In this document: positions 24,201 through 35,100 of the stretch, one piece after another
Layout: each line of letters opens with the position of its first letter
Position numbering within the stretch: the first letter of the stretch is position 1
Source: Scortum barcoo
Lineage: Eukaryota; Chordata; Actinopteri; Centrarchiformes; Terapontidae
Direction: 5' to 3'
Assembly: GCA_023238725.1 (NCBI GenBank)
Contig: CM041534.1
Location: 20,369,803 to 20,433,802, forward strand
Length of the DNA stretch: 64,000 nt
Position numbers and translations under genes: made by a program
The notes under the pieces: generated by a model
What the model saw: the letters and a program-made list of their open reading frames with translations, nothing else
Database searches by the model: none
What the model was told of the DNA's origin: nothing

Positions 24201-24288
24201 GAACGAGGCCATGAAGCAGAGACTGCAGCAGCAGATCAAAGAGGCTCAGAGCGCCCTGGACACTGTGCTGGCTGGGCCCGTCGACTGA
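18283..24288 (+). CDS. tbl2: Transducin beta-like protein 2, ER membrane WD40 protein (7 exons, 441 aa)
   Basis: Exons: 18283-18409, 19181-19302, 19562-19746, 20772-20923, 21181-21307, 23221-23373, 23829-24288; total 1326 nt and all phases close. Seen: N-terminal hydrophobic anchor at about 2-25 followed by basic residues; a Lys/Arg-rich linker with KKQKQEKQRSRKEK; WD40 repeats from about residue 83, including DDRTVRIWSTKDF, ANVELDHATLVRFSPD, TWLANGDTIRIFKM, SVSKDGT-like VSKDGTWKLWNTDVEYKK and FDINGRFL; C-terminal helix MLKKAQNEAMKQRLQQQIKE. Order and wording match vertebrate TBL2 throughout. Known role: an ER-anchored protein that binds PERK and supports stress-induced ATF4 translation. The start is the only ATG giving the anchor. 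The length is near human TBL2 (447 aa). The poly(A) signal AATAAA is at 24412. Confidence 0.97.
18805..18865 (+). mobile_element. Short TTTATTGATCC-type element remnant
   Basis: In tbl2 intron 1: GATTGATAGATAGATATACT then TTTATTGATCCTAAACTGGG and AAATTATCGTG. It shares the tail of the element at 14146-14300. Confidence 0.5.
19945..20445 (+). repeat. ATTAATCGATTAATC-type teleost dispersed repeat, near full length
   Basis: In tbl2 intron 3, from GGGCTGCAGTTATCGATATT through CTGTTGATTATTTCTCAGAT, GTCGTGATTTGTCCGATCAA and AGATATTCAATTTACAATAT to TCAATTAATCGGCTAAATG. I recognise this order of phrases from a very abundant fish repeat. A small ATT-rich insertion or expansion lies at about 20100-20130. 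Confidence 0.65.
21365..21480 (+). repeat. Probable dispersed repeat (CTCCAAAAGTATTAGAACAG)
   Basis: In tbl2 intron 5. The phrase ACACTCCAAAAGTATTAGAA followed by CAGTGAGGCCAAT is one I associate with a repeated element in fish. Limits and class are uncertain. Confidence 0.35.
22111..22130. repeat. Poly(A) tract in tbl2 intron 5
   Basis: An uninterrupted A run of about 18 bases follows CAGTGTTT. It could be a retroposon tail or simple slippage; no element body was recognised upstream. Confidence 0.5.
23085..23145 (+). repeat. Retroposon-like fragment (GACTTTATTTGTCATGTGTAC)
   Basis: The pattern GACTTTATTTGTCATGTG, then TACAAAAACGGAGCAGTCGC, then GCAATAAAATTTGTGGGGT, resembles the conserved segment of common teleost short retroposons. 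It lies just upstream of tbl2 exon 6. Confidence 0.4.
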
Positions 24289-24411
24289 AAGAGCCCCAAG
24301 AAACCTTTGATGTGATCATATCTGACTGTTGACTGCTAATCTTTTTTTGCAACCTCAAATCTCTCTCTGCCACCAACTGATCTGGTCAAGGAATAATCTG
24401 CATGCAGTTTT

Positions 24412-24417
24412 AATAAA
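24412..24417 (+). other. tbl2: tbl2 polyadenylation signal
   Basis: AATAAA about 125 bases after the tbl2 stop codon; no better candidate lies closer. Confidence 0.7.
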
Positions 24418-24439
24418 GAATACCTTTTTATGCAAAGAT

Positions 24440-26040
24440 AAAATACTTTTTTTCTCCTGTTTCACGTCCTAAAAGATCTCGTGTGAGTTTAATGTGTTGA
24501 AGCTTCACTGTGCAGAACGACGGATTTGCAGAGTTCAGTTAGAAGATTGTTTTCTCATTCATCTGCTGAAGGTGGAAAGTTTCACTGCACTCACCTAAAT
24601 CTGAATTTAAACATGTGGCAGCAGGATTTCTGACATCACAACTAGCCTGGCAGTCAGTCATGGTCCATTATGAAACTTAAAGGTTTAGTCAACACACACT
24701 TTTTGTTAAATTAAGTGAATATCTCCTCGCAGTCTGCTGTCTGTGCACTCAGGACAGTCTGTTCATACAGTTGAGCTCTGGCTCTGTCACAAACAGTGTC
24801 TTAGACTGAGCCACACAACTCACATGCACAGGTAAACATTAGAATTATTGATTACCAAAATCAATAAGTATTCCCAGCATCTAGCAAGTCACGCAGTAGC
24901 TGAGTTCATCTGTCTTACAACAGCAATGTGAACCCAAAATAAAGAGATTTTGTCGTTTTTTTTAACTGCAATTAAGATGACAGACGATCAGAGCTCTCCA
25001 GAATTGTGGACTCTGTCCTAAAGAGTGATGTTTAAAATGTAAAATCTCACACTAAGAATGGACTTTTCTTTTAAGTCCTCATACATTCCCCTACTGAAAG
25101 CAAAATATTTTCATGTTCATTTATTCTGGATTTTGCAAAGATAAAAGGGACATGGGTGTAATTTAACAGGATTGTGAATGAATGAATGAATGAAACGGTC
25201 AATCATTTAATGGATAAAATAATCAACAGGTCCAAAATGAAAATCATCATTAGTTCAAAATAAACTTAAACCAACTCCAACAGTAAAACCCTGCTTTTAC
25301 ATAAATACACAAATAATAATAATCTAATAATATATAATAGTATAACATTCACAGGAGACATTTTACTACATAGAGTAGTTTTAATTTGAATACTTAAAGT
25401 ACATTTTTTTTATTATACTTCTTTATATTCACTAAAGGAAATGATCTGAAAACTTCCTCCACCACTAACTATTATACGATCACTGGGGAATAAAGATCTA
25501 TATAAACACTTGCTGCAATGCTGTTATACTTTTAATGGAGTATTGAATATAATAAATGTGTGTTTCAATTCTTTGCTAAAAGCAATAAGTTAAAATTTCT
25601 TTATAAAATCGTACAAAATAGTACAAAATGAAAATTTCTATTAACTTGTTTCTCAGATTGTTCAACTAAAGTTATTTTTCTTTACTAAAAGCAGTAAGTG
25701 TGTTTTCTTATCTGTAAATTTACATTTATGATTATGGGATTTGGTCATTATAAAAATAAGATGAATCATGTGTATATAAGTGTTTTTCTGTGGGTCGTTT
25801 TCCAAGAGACCAAACAATATAGTCTTTCAAAGTAAGAAAAAAACCCCTTCGTCATTATTTTCAGTCATAAAATCAATCAAAGCAAATAGTCAAATAATCT
25901 AAGCAAATAATCTTTCACAAAATAAATGCACAGTTTCAGACATCCATGAAAGAAGCTTCACTTCTCATTAGTGTCTCCGTCTGAGAGCTCTCAGCTGTTT
26001 GTCTGTATCATGCTGTTCAATAAAGTTTTGGGCAGTGAAA
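24440..26040. other. Intergenic sequence between tbl2 and mybbp1a
   Basis: No coding signal. A short (AATG)n run is at about 25178-25192 and a TACTTTTACTT-type repeat is at about 25310-25560 (ACATTTTACTACATAGAGTA; CACTAACTATTATACGATCA). The rest is AT-rich and unassigned. Confidence 0.5.
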
Positions 26041-26130
26041 AAAAAGTGTTGACCCGGAAGCAGTCGCGGCTCGGCGTCACGTTTTCCTGCAGCATGGTCT
26101 GCAGCATGGAGCTCCTCTGAGCATTGAGGG
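26041..26130 (+). promoter_or_regulatory. mybbp1a: mybbp1a promoter / 5' leader with ETS-like site
   Basis: ACCCGGAAGC at about 26052-26061 matches an ETS/GABP site, common in promoters of ribosome-biogenesis genes. CpG content rises here. A very short upstream ORF (ATG at 26094, stop ending 26120; 8 codons) lies just before the main ATG. No TATA box was seen. Confidence 0.5.
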
Positions 26131-29100
26131 ATGTCTGTGGAGATGGTGGAGGTCTCTGTGAAGGCAGCAGAGCCGGTCCGGCCCGCCGGGGTCCTGCAGC
26201 AGAACCGGGTCTTCCTCGACTTCTTCTGGGACTTGGCCAAACCGGATCAGGAGGTCCGGCTGAAGGCGGTGGAGGATCTGATCCGGTACCTGAAGACCAA
26301 CAACAAGGTGAGGAGGATCAGTGACACAGGGAGACATGAACATTGACTGCATGAAAGCAGCATGGTCATCAGTACTGTACTGCAGGAGTAAGAAGAAGTA
26401 TTTTGCTTATTTACTGCAGAGAAACACCAAAAAAACAACATGAAAAACAATATTATAAGGAAAAGTTCTGCTTTGTGTTGTTGTAGTTAATCAAAAGTTT
26501 TGGCTCCTAAATAAACTTACTAAACTTAGTACTTATAGTGACTGTCATAGTTGTATTATAAGCATTCCTAAATGTACTTAAAGTAACTGAAGTAAAAGTA
26601 CTTATTATCTCTGTCAGAGTTGTATTATAAACAGGCTTAAATGTATTTAAAGTATCTGAGGTAAAATCACTCATAGTGCATGTCAGTTGTACTTTAATTG
26701 TCTGTAGTATTGTGTAAGTTAGAAGAAGTACTCTGCTCATTTACTGCAGTAAAAGTAACGTAATACACAATTATAAGGAAAAGTTTTGCTTTCTCTTCTT
26801 GTAGTTAATTGGAAGTTTTGGCATCTAAAGATAAAGATACTTAAAGTATCTGAAGTTAAAGTACTCATTTTACCTGTGATAGTTGTATTATAAGCATGAA
26901 CTCTAATGTTTTCCTGGTTGAAGTACTTTTTACTGCTTTCTTTATGGGAGCCACTGTGTGTAGTATTTTCGCGAGCCACAATTTTGTTGATGGTGAAAAA
27001 AATGACGCTTTATTTGATTAAATTTGACTGTGATGTGCTACATTTTACTTGAACAACTCAATTTAAATAATTTATAAATAATTTTATCCGTTCCAATCCA
27101 TTTTAAATCAAGACTATGTAAGAGTAGCACTACAGACATCAAATATTTAGCTCTGATGAGGTTGATGTGTTAAGCTCCTTTTTTATGAAAACACAAAACA
27201 GATTTAAGACAAAAAAATAGAAGCTTCTAATTTCCTATGACATTCCCTTTTATTTGAAAACCCACCTGCCAATAAACCTGATTCTGATTGTGAAATTGAA
27301 ATACTCAAAGTGCAAGTATTTCAGTACAAGTTCTTGAATGCACCACAATGCTAAGATTCTTAACTATGAATCTAGTTCCTTATAGAAATACTGTGCTATA
27401 AAATGTAAACAGTGTACGGTAAGAGTGAAGCTCACCTGTGTGCTGCTCTCTGTGTGTTGCAGGCAGATGAGCTTGAATACACCTTTAAAAGGCTCGTGGA
27501 TGGACTGGCTCACACACGAGAGGCTGCGAGACCTGGTTTCAGTCTCGCTCTGGGACAGGTGAGTCATATCTAATCCACCATAATTACATTTCAGGTTGAC
27601 CTTTACTCAGAGAAGTTTGAGATGTGTGTATGACAGAATAATCTGCAGTAGCTGGACCTTGAATTGAGCTTAATGTGTCCAAGTTAACAGTGAAAATGAA
27701 ACTTCAGTTTGGATATGACTGCGTGATGAAAGTTGACCAATACGTCATATCGTATATGTAATATCAGTTTATGACAGATAGATCAGTGTCTGAGTATAAA
27801 TATGTACCACAAGTAAAATGACAAGTAAAATTATGGAGAATGGCCTACTGCAGAATGTGATACAACTATGATACTACAACAAATATTACATGTTTTTGTC
27901 ATGGCCCATCTTTATGTCACATTTATGCATGTGTTACTTCAGTATATGTTTTGTCACCATATCAGCAGAAATATAAATATGTCTTTAACTCTCAAATTGC
28001 CTCTACTTGTTGCATCTGCAACATACTCAGTCCACCAGAATTTATTTCACACACATTGAATCCTAATTTGTATTGGTTAATGATAATTTCACATTAGAGT
28101 CGAAATACCTGTTAGTGTTAAGAAACTTTGTAATAACTGAGTCAGGTAGGAAATACAACGTGCGTTTGCTTTACGTGACATGTGTTGTTGTTTTTCAGGT
28201 CTTAAGTACCTTTGAAGACGTCACTTTGCAGAGCGTCCTCAACAGAATCAAAGAAAAGCACAATCTGCAGACAGTGAAGAAGGTGAGTATTTTTCCTCTG
28301 AGCTCCAAAAAGCTTTTTAAGTGAACTCTGTGAATGTAAAGATCTTCTCTTGTTTTTCAGAAACTCGTCAGAAATGCTTTGTTTGGAAACTTGTTTGGCG
28401 TCCTCGCCCTTCATCAGTCCAGCCGCCTCTCTAAAGTAAGAAGTCCAGCCGCCTCTCTAAAGTAAGAACGGTCACCTCACGGTTCATCTTTTTTTTTTTA
28501 AATGATAGGGTCAGATGTGTTTACAGCAATAACAGAGAGAAAATTATACTATTTTTACTCACTGTGTCAGAGTAATAAAGGTACAGACTTCTTTAATGTT
28601 GTTAGTAACACCTGCTTTTTTAACTGTGTCAGAGTAATAAATGCAACTCTTTAATGTCATCTTGTAATGTCAAAAAAAAATATCCTCTGTAAAAAAAAAA
28701 AAAAAAGCTGTAAAAAAAAAAGGCCTAATTTTTCTGCTTCAAGCTGCTTTAAGCAGGTTTAGGTTTAGTACAGCCCTGGTCTCTCATATCTTTGTGTCTC
28801 TTGTGTCTTTGTGACTCTGGTATCTTTGCGTCTCTGATCTCTGCCTTGTGTTTCTGCAGGAGCCGCAGGTGGTGCTGGGGTGTGTGCAGCTCCTTCAGGT
28901 CCTCAGCCAGCACAGGCAACACCTGAAGGACCTGCCCACCAAGACCATGATGGACATCCTCACTGAGGTGACAAGTGCTGGTCACTTATGCCTTTAATGA
29001 CAAAGTGGTTTTATCTCTATAGATTAATGGATACACCTACATAATGCAGAGTTTTAATTTAATACTTTACTTCAATTCTTAACTCCATTTTTAGTACTTT

Positions 29101-32100
29101 GACAGATTTATTTCTGCTAATTCAAAGAACACATCCTTCCATTTTTTCTAAAACTTAATGTTCACGTCCTGTCCGTCAGATCCCAGAGGAGGTGTTCGAG
29201 GAGGTGCTGCTGAGCGCCTTGCAAACTGACCTGGCATCAGCCTTCAGGACCCCTGAACAGCTGCAGCTGCTGCTGGTGGCCCTGCAGCGATTCCCACAAA
29301 CCCTCAAACCCAAGAAGCTCAAGAAGCTGCTGGGCTCCTCGACCATCATCAACGCTGAAAACATCCCCAAGTAAGAACGCTGTGATTGGCTTGCTTTGCT
29401 TTTTCTTCTTGTTTTTGTGTCCTCACCTTTAACCATATTGTGCTGGTAGGCTAATATTAGCTGCTCTTCCTCTACATGATACTCACACATCCTAGAAATA
29501 TGTGCGCACCACACACTGCATCTGCCATTTAACAGCTGCTGTGTGTGAACTCAAAGCCACATGTGATGTCGTCTGGCAGGTTGACAGAGGTGTTGAAGAT
29601 GGCGGCCCGCTCGGTGAAGAAGGAGTGTGTCCTCCCGGCCGTGGTCCTGGACCTGCTGAAGCTCTCTCTGAAGGAGGACAGCTTCCAGCTCTTCTGGAAC
29701 AACGCCATTATCAATGGCATGTTAAAGGAACAACCAGGGCCAGCTCAGTGAGTCCTCACAGCAGATATTTTGTTTCACTCATTTCCTGCTAGGTTTTAAT
29801 GTATTGGAGCAGTCTCTCATCATAGAGCTGAAGGGAAATGTTGCTTGCCATTAATGCCTGGTGCAGTGTCCATGACATCCTTTTGATATTTTTGATGATA
29901 CTGACATACACACTTGGTTTCCAGATAGTTCTGATTACTGAAGAAGGAAATGAGACATTATTTGTGTTGTTGTTTTCAGCTGGTGCAAGAGGCTGCAGGC
30001 TTTTATTTGAAACACTTGAAATGTGAAACTAGTTAGCTGAACTTAAGAACTTTATAAGTAGCAGCTACAACCCAAATCAGTTTTCCATGTACTTGCTGGA
30101 GATATGAACACATTTCTGTGGAGCACTTTCTAACACACTGCTAAAGAATTTCCCATCACAGCTCAGCTGCCCTGATTAGAAGCATCTTCATTAGTTCACC
30201 ATTGTATTTTTCCATCAACATGTTTCTTGATGTTGACCTGTTTGTGTGCAGCTACCTGAGCTACCGCCTGCTGGGCAGCGCCCTGCCGCTCCTGTCTCTG
30301 TCCCAGCTGAAGGAGGTGTTATCTGGAGAGGTGATGATGCACTACGGGGAACATGTGGTGTCGGCTCAGGTCAGTGGTCGCGTCTGGTTCACTATAAACA
30401 TCAGCTTTCACTCTTCAGCAGTGGTGATCTAAATCAGTTTTTGTATATGCTTTTGAATAACCGAGGTAAACATACAACCAGTGTTGCTGACTAACATCAA
30501 TCTCATCCATCATTTTTCCCTCCCAGAAACCGGACCGCTTCAAGCTGGCCCCAGAGATGGACACCTACGTGTCGGACTTTTTGCAGGGCTGTCAGGACCC
30601 CGACAAACAGCTGGCAGTGATGGTGGGATTCTCCTCACTGACCAACCAGGGCTACCCTGTGGTGCCGTCGGTGTGGAGGGTGGTGCAGCATCTTCAGCCT
30701 GCAGCTCTTCAGAGCTACGTGGAGTGGCTGAAGAAGATGTTCCTGCGACCACAGTTGGACAAGCTGCTGGACTTCAGCACTCGCAAGCAGAAAGACAATC
30801 AGGAAGGACGGGAACCGTGAGTAAATACGCCTGCTGTGTGTTTAGCAGCGTGTTTATCTGTCTGAGCAAACACTGGTGTGGAAACTGGATGAATGTAGCT
30901 GTTGATGATCTTTCTTCAGGAAGGAGAGCTCCATATTCCGCCTGAGGAAGTGGCTTATTTCTCGGCTCTCCTCAATCATAGACAACCACCAAGTGAAGAG
31001 GCAGGAGAATGTCATCATGGATGTGGCCAGGTAAGACCCACCTGTAGCTGAGCAAGGTCAAGATGTCCATGTTTGATGAAAACAAGTCCGTAAGCTGGTG
31101 TTGTTTCTCTTCCAGGTTTGTCTTTTTCCACGCTTTCTTCAGCGCCAAGAAGGCCTCGGCTGACATCCCAGAGACGGAGGGAAAACTTTCTGTCCCGCTG
31201 GATGAAAAAACCAAAGCAGTGCTTGTCAATTCTTTTTTTGGGTGAGAGATGAAATCTTGCAGATTGGGCACTGGGCAGATGCAGCATTGGGATTTTGAGC
31301 TTTTACAGTTATTGGTTAATAATTTGGTTCTATGGCACAGAAGAAAAAGCTACAGAAGGCTTTGGTTTCATAGATGCTAGTTTAGTAGATTTAATCACAT
31401 TTTCTCTTGTAGCATTTAGCAGCAGCAACATCATTATTGTCAAAGTTTCACTCGTGTTTAATTTCTGGTCTTTGGTCCATACCAGAAATCAACAGCTTTC
31501 AAACCACAAAAGGACAACAAATCTCACTCCTGTCCTGTCCAAAGACCAAAAAGATGTTCAGGTGTCTCGCTGCATCATTCACTCTCTCTCTCTCTACCCT
31601 CCAGACTCCTCATGTCCATGCACCACCTGCCTCTGAATGAGGACTCGTCCGAGGGAGCGCCTGTCAACCAGAAGCGGGTGCTGGGCGTAACGGCCGATGG
31701 CACCATGTGGATCTACCACCTGGTCCAGTACGCCGCAGTCCTGCTCAACCAGCCAAAGCACGTCCAGAGCAGCAAGCCCTTCAGCCCCGAGCAGAAACAG
31801 GCCTGGGATGGGTAGGACACCAGAGTCTGGCCTTTAAATGATAATTCAGCGTATTACCGCTTCATTACTTCTTGGTAGGAACAAGGTTGATATTCTTGGC
31901 TCTGCACATGTGTTCTTCCAGCATGCTGGAGTCGGTGGCAAGCCTGAAGAAGAAGTCAAAGAAGGGCCAAACCGCAGAGAGCAGCGCCTTCCAGCAGCTC
32001 TTCCTGTTGGTCGGCATGCATCTCTTCAAGGTACATTGAGCTACCAGAGCCATGACACTCAGTGGTGATGGTGTTGTTATTGGATTATTGCAGCCTCAGT

Positions 32101-35100
32101 GTTGATGCTGTGGCGTTGAAGAACATCATAGTTTGATTTCCAATCTGCTGACCCGAAAACAAAGAGCGAGATAATCTTGACTATCATAAATGTGATTCTC
32201 CTGAAGGCTCCTGACGAGCTGCTGGACATCATGAAGGACCTGCAGAGCTGCATGGACAGAGCTCAGGAGAAGAAGGCCAAGAAGAAAAAGAAGAAACAAG
32301 GTGGGGTCTCAGACACGATTCTTGACACTTCAGACATGTTGTTGGACAGACAGTATGATATGGTATAATCTCATTATGATGTCTTACAATTGGCAAGTGG
32401 TGTAAAAACTAGAACACTTCTGTCAACTGTATCCAAGATGCAGAAATAGCCAATTGAAACAGTTTTGTTAGCTGATTAAGATCGTGAGAAGCAAATTTTT
32501 TTACATGCTAGCCATAAATTAAGAATAAGTTTCCGAGCTCAAATTTTTAGCTATTGACATTTTAATAGAATAAGAAGAAAGGAATTAAAGCTGCATGTAT
32601 TAATATTTCTACATTAATAGTCAATGAAATGTATGAAAAAGGGGTTGATTGTCCTGACAGTTCCCCTCATCTCTACACAACGTTGTATCATCTTTACGTA
32701 TTTTGATTTTAGAACTCCAAACTTAAAGTACTGTTTGGGTTCAATCTCACCACTTTCATCTGCTCGTTTCAAGAAATCTTTCAACAGCGATAAGGCGTTA
32801 AAAAGCCACAGTACGATACCTGCTCGGCATTTAAACAGCAGGCAGACAGTTGGAGACTAGCTGGTGAACTTAGTGGAGCATTTAGCAGCTGAAGACAGAG
32901 ACGTTTCCCTTGGGAGTTGGTGGAGACTGAAAATAGAAGATTCAGCATCTCATTAAATGAAGTGTTGTTCCTTGTAACATGCATACAGCTTTCTAAGGTG
33001 ACAGTACGCCAGATGTTGTGTTATCAGCTGCTGTCCTGAAGTGACAAAAAACAAAGAAAAAAAACAAAACAATTAACACTGTTTTAAATAGTCTGAATGT
33101 TTTTGCAGCCACAGAGCAGGAGGAGGAGCCTGAGTGGGTGGAGGTGATGGTGGACATCCTCTTGTCCCTGCTGTCTCAGCCAAGCCGACACATCAGACAG
33201 GTCTGCAAAACGGTCTTCTCCTCCATCTGCCCCCACGTCACTGCAGCCGCTCTCACCACCATCTTAGACGTAAGTAACACGTACAAGCTTTGATTGATTG
33301 TTGGACAGTACCTCACTATCTGTGAATAAAATTAATATGTATGTGTTGATACAGTTATTCCTGTAGGTCTGTGTTGTAGTTTTAAATAAAAATGATTTCT
33401 ACTTTAACATTAGAGGGAGTTTGCTCAGTTGTCATGGAGATGGTTTAGCAATACGTCTTTAGCAAGTATTGAATTTAAAAAAGCCACAGTACGATACCTG
33501 CTCAGCATTTAAACAGCAGGCAGACAGTTGGAGACTAGCTGGTGAACTTAGTGGAGCATTTAGCAGCTGAAGACAGAGACGTTTCCCTCGGGAGCTGGTG
33601 GAGACTGAAAATAGAACTAATAGAAGATTCAACATCACACTAAACGAAGTGTTACACAATAAAAGGTATAAACACATTCACTACTCACTGTTCACACTAC
33701 ATTCCCTCAAATATGGAGAAATCTGTGGAAGGTGTGAAAATCCATCCACATGCCCACAATTTGTTGCCACAAAAATAATTTAATGCTGCAACAGGAAGGG
33801 ATGTGCTGACCTGATACTGAGCAGTGGTCCAATAATACAACAATTATACTAGTGTTTTAACATCTAGACACAGAGGAAGTGAGCGATGCTTTATTTTGTA
33901 CCTGTTTTGAAAGTGTGGGGGAATCAATTCTACGATGCATCGTGATGCTTTGTTGAATGATTCTGCATCGATGCAGTACAGTCTGTAATTGATTATCAGC
34001 TGTGGAAGTGATGGTGATGGCGGCGTGTTTGGGCTCCGTGTAGGTCCTGGACCCAGAGAAGGATGAGGAGGAGAGTGCTGTCGTCGTGACGGACGACAAC
34101 AAAACCCAGAAGAAGACAGCAGATGAGGAAGATGAAGAGGATGAGGAGATGGAGGTCAGGTCTTAGTTTACACCTCTCTTTTTGTCAACTCAATGTTTCA
34201 TATTTTGTACTGATGCATAAGAAATATTTGTTACTCGTATCCTAACATGTGGTTATTGATCTGCCAGGATGACGGATCAGAAGCTCACTCTGATGAGGAT
34301 GAGGATGATGAAGAGGATGAAGATGAAGCAATGGAGGAGGAGGAAGATGAAGATGAGGACGAGGATGAGGAGATGGAAGATGCAGAGGTGGACCAAAATT
34401 TCCGTTTGGAGCTGATGAAGGTCCTGAAGCAGCAGAATGCTCTGGTGGGTTTTCAGACTGTGCTGGTTTGTGTGACCTGTGTTTAAATGTGTGATTGTTT
34501 AAAACCTGCGTTTATTGATTGTTTGTCGGAACTCTTTGGCTTTTTGGGTCTCTGATGTATCTTGTATCTCTGATCTACCACAGTGCTCTTTTACAGACTA
34601 CAAACTTAGCTTTAGTCTTCTTCTGTCCCAGGTCAAAAATGTTCTGGGTAAAGAACAAACAAAAACAGGTTTTTGAAGTTATTTCATTAACAGCGTAGGT
34701 CTAGGAGTGGCAGTGTCAGCACAACTTTGGTCCAAACTTGAGTATCTCAACAAATCTTCGATCAGTTAAGGTATTTTTGTTCACACCTTCATGATCCTTA
34801 GAGGATGAATCCTGTGACTTTGGCAAAACCAGCAGGTCAAACCTTTAATTTTTCTCAACATCTACTGGTTTGATTAGCACAAAACATGTTTATGGTTCCC
34901 AGATGATGTTTTCTTTTGAATCTGACCCAGTAACTTTTCTGCTTGCACCACCATCAGGTCAAAAGTTCAGCATGTAAAGAATTGATCCATTAAATTGCAT
35001 TTTATTCATTCATATTGTAAAACAGAGGAATTCAGCCATGTTCCTGTGATGCAGAAAGGTCTCAGATGAATATGTGTCAGATCAGGACTGCACTCTGACA

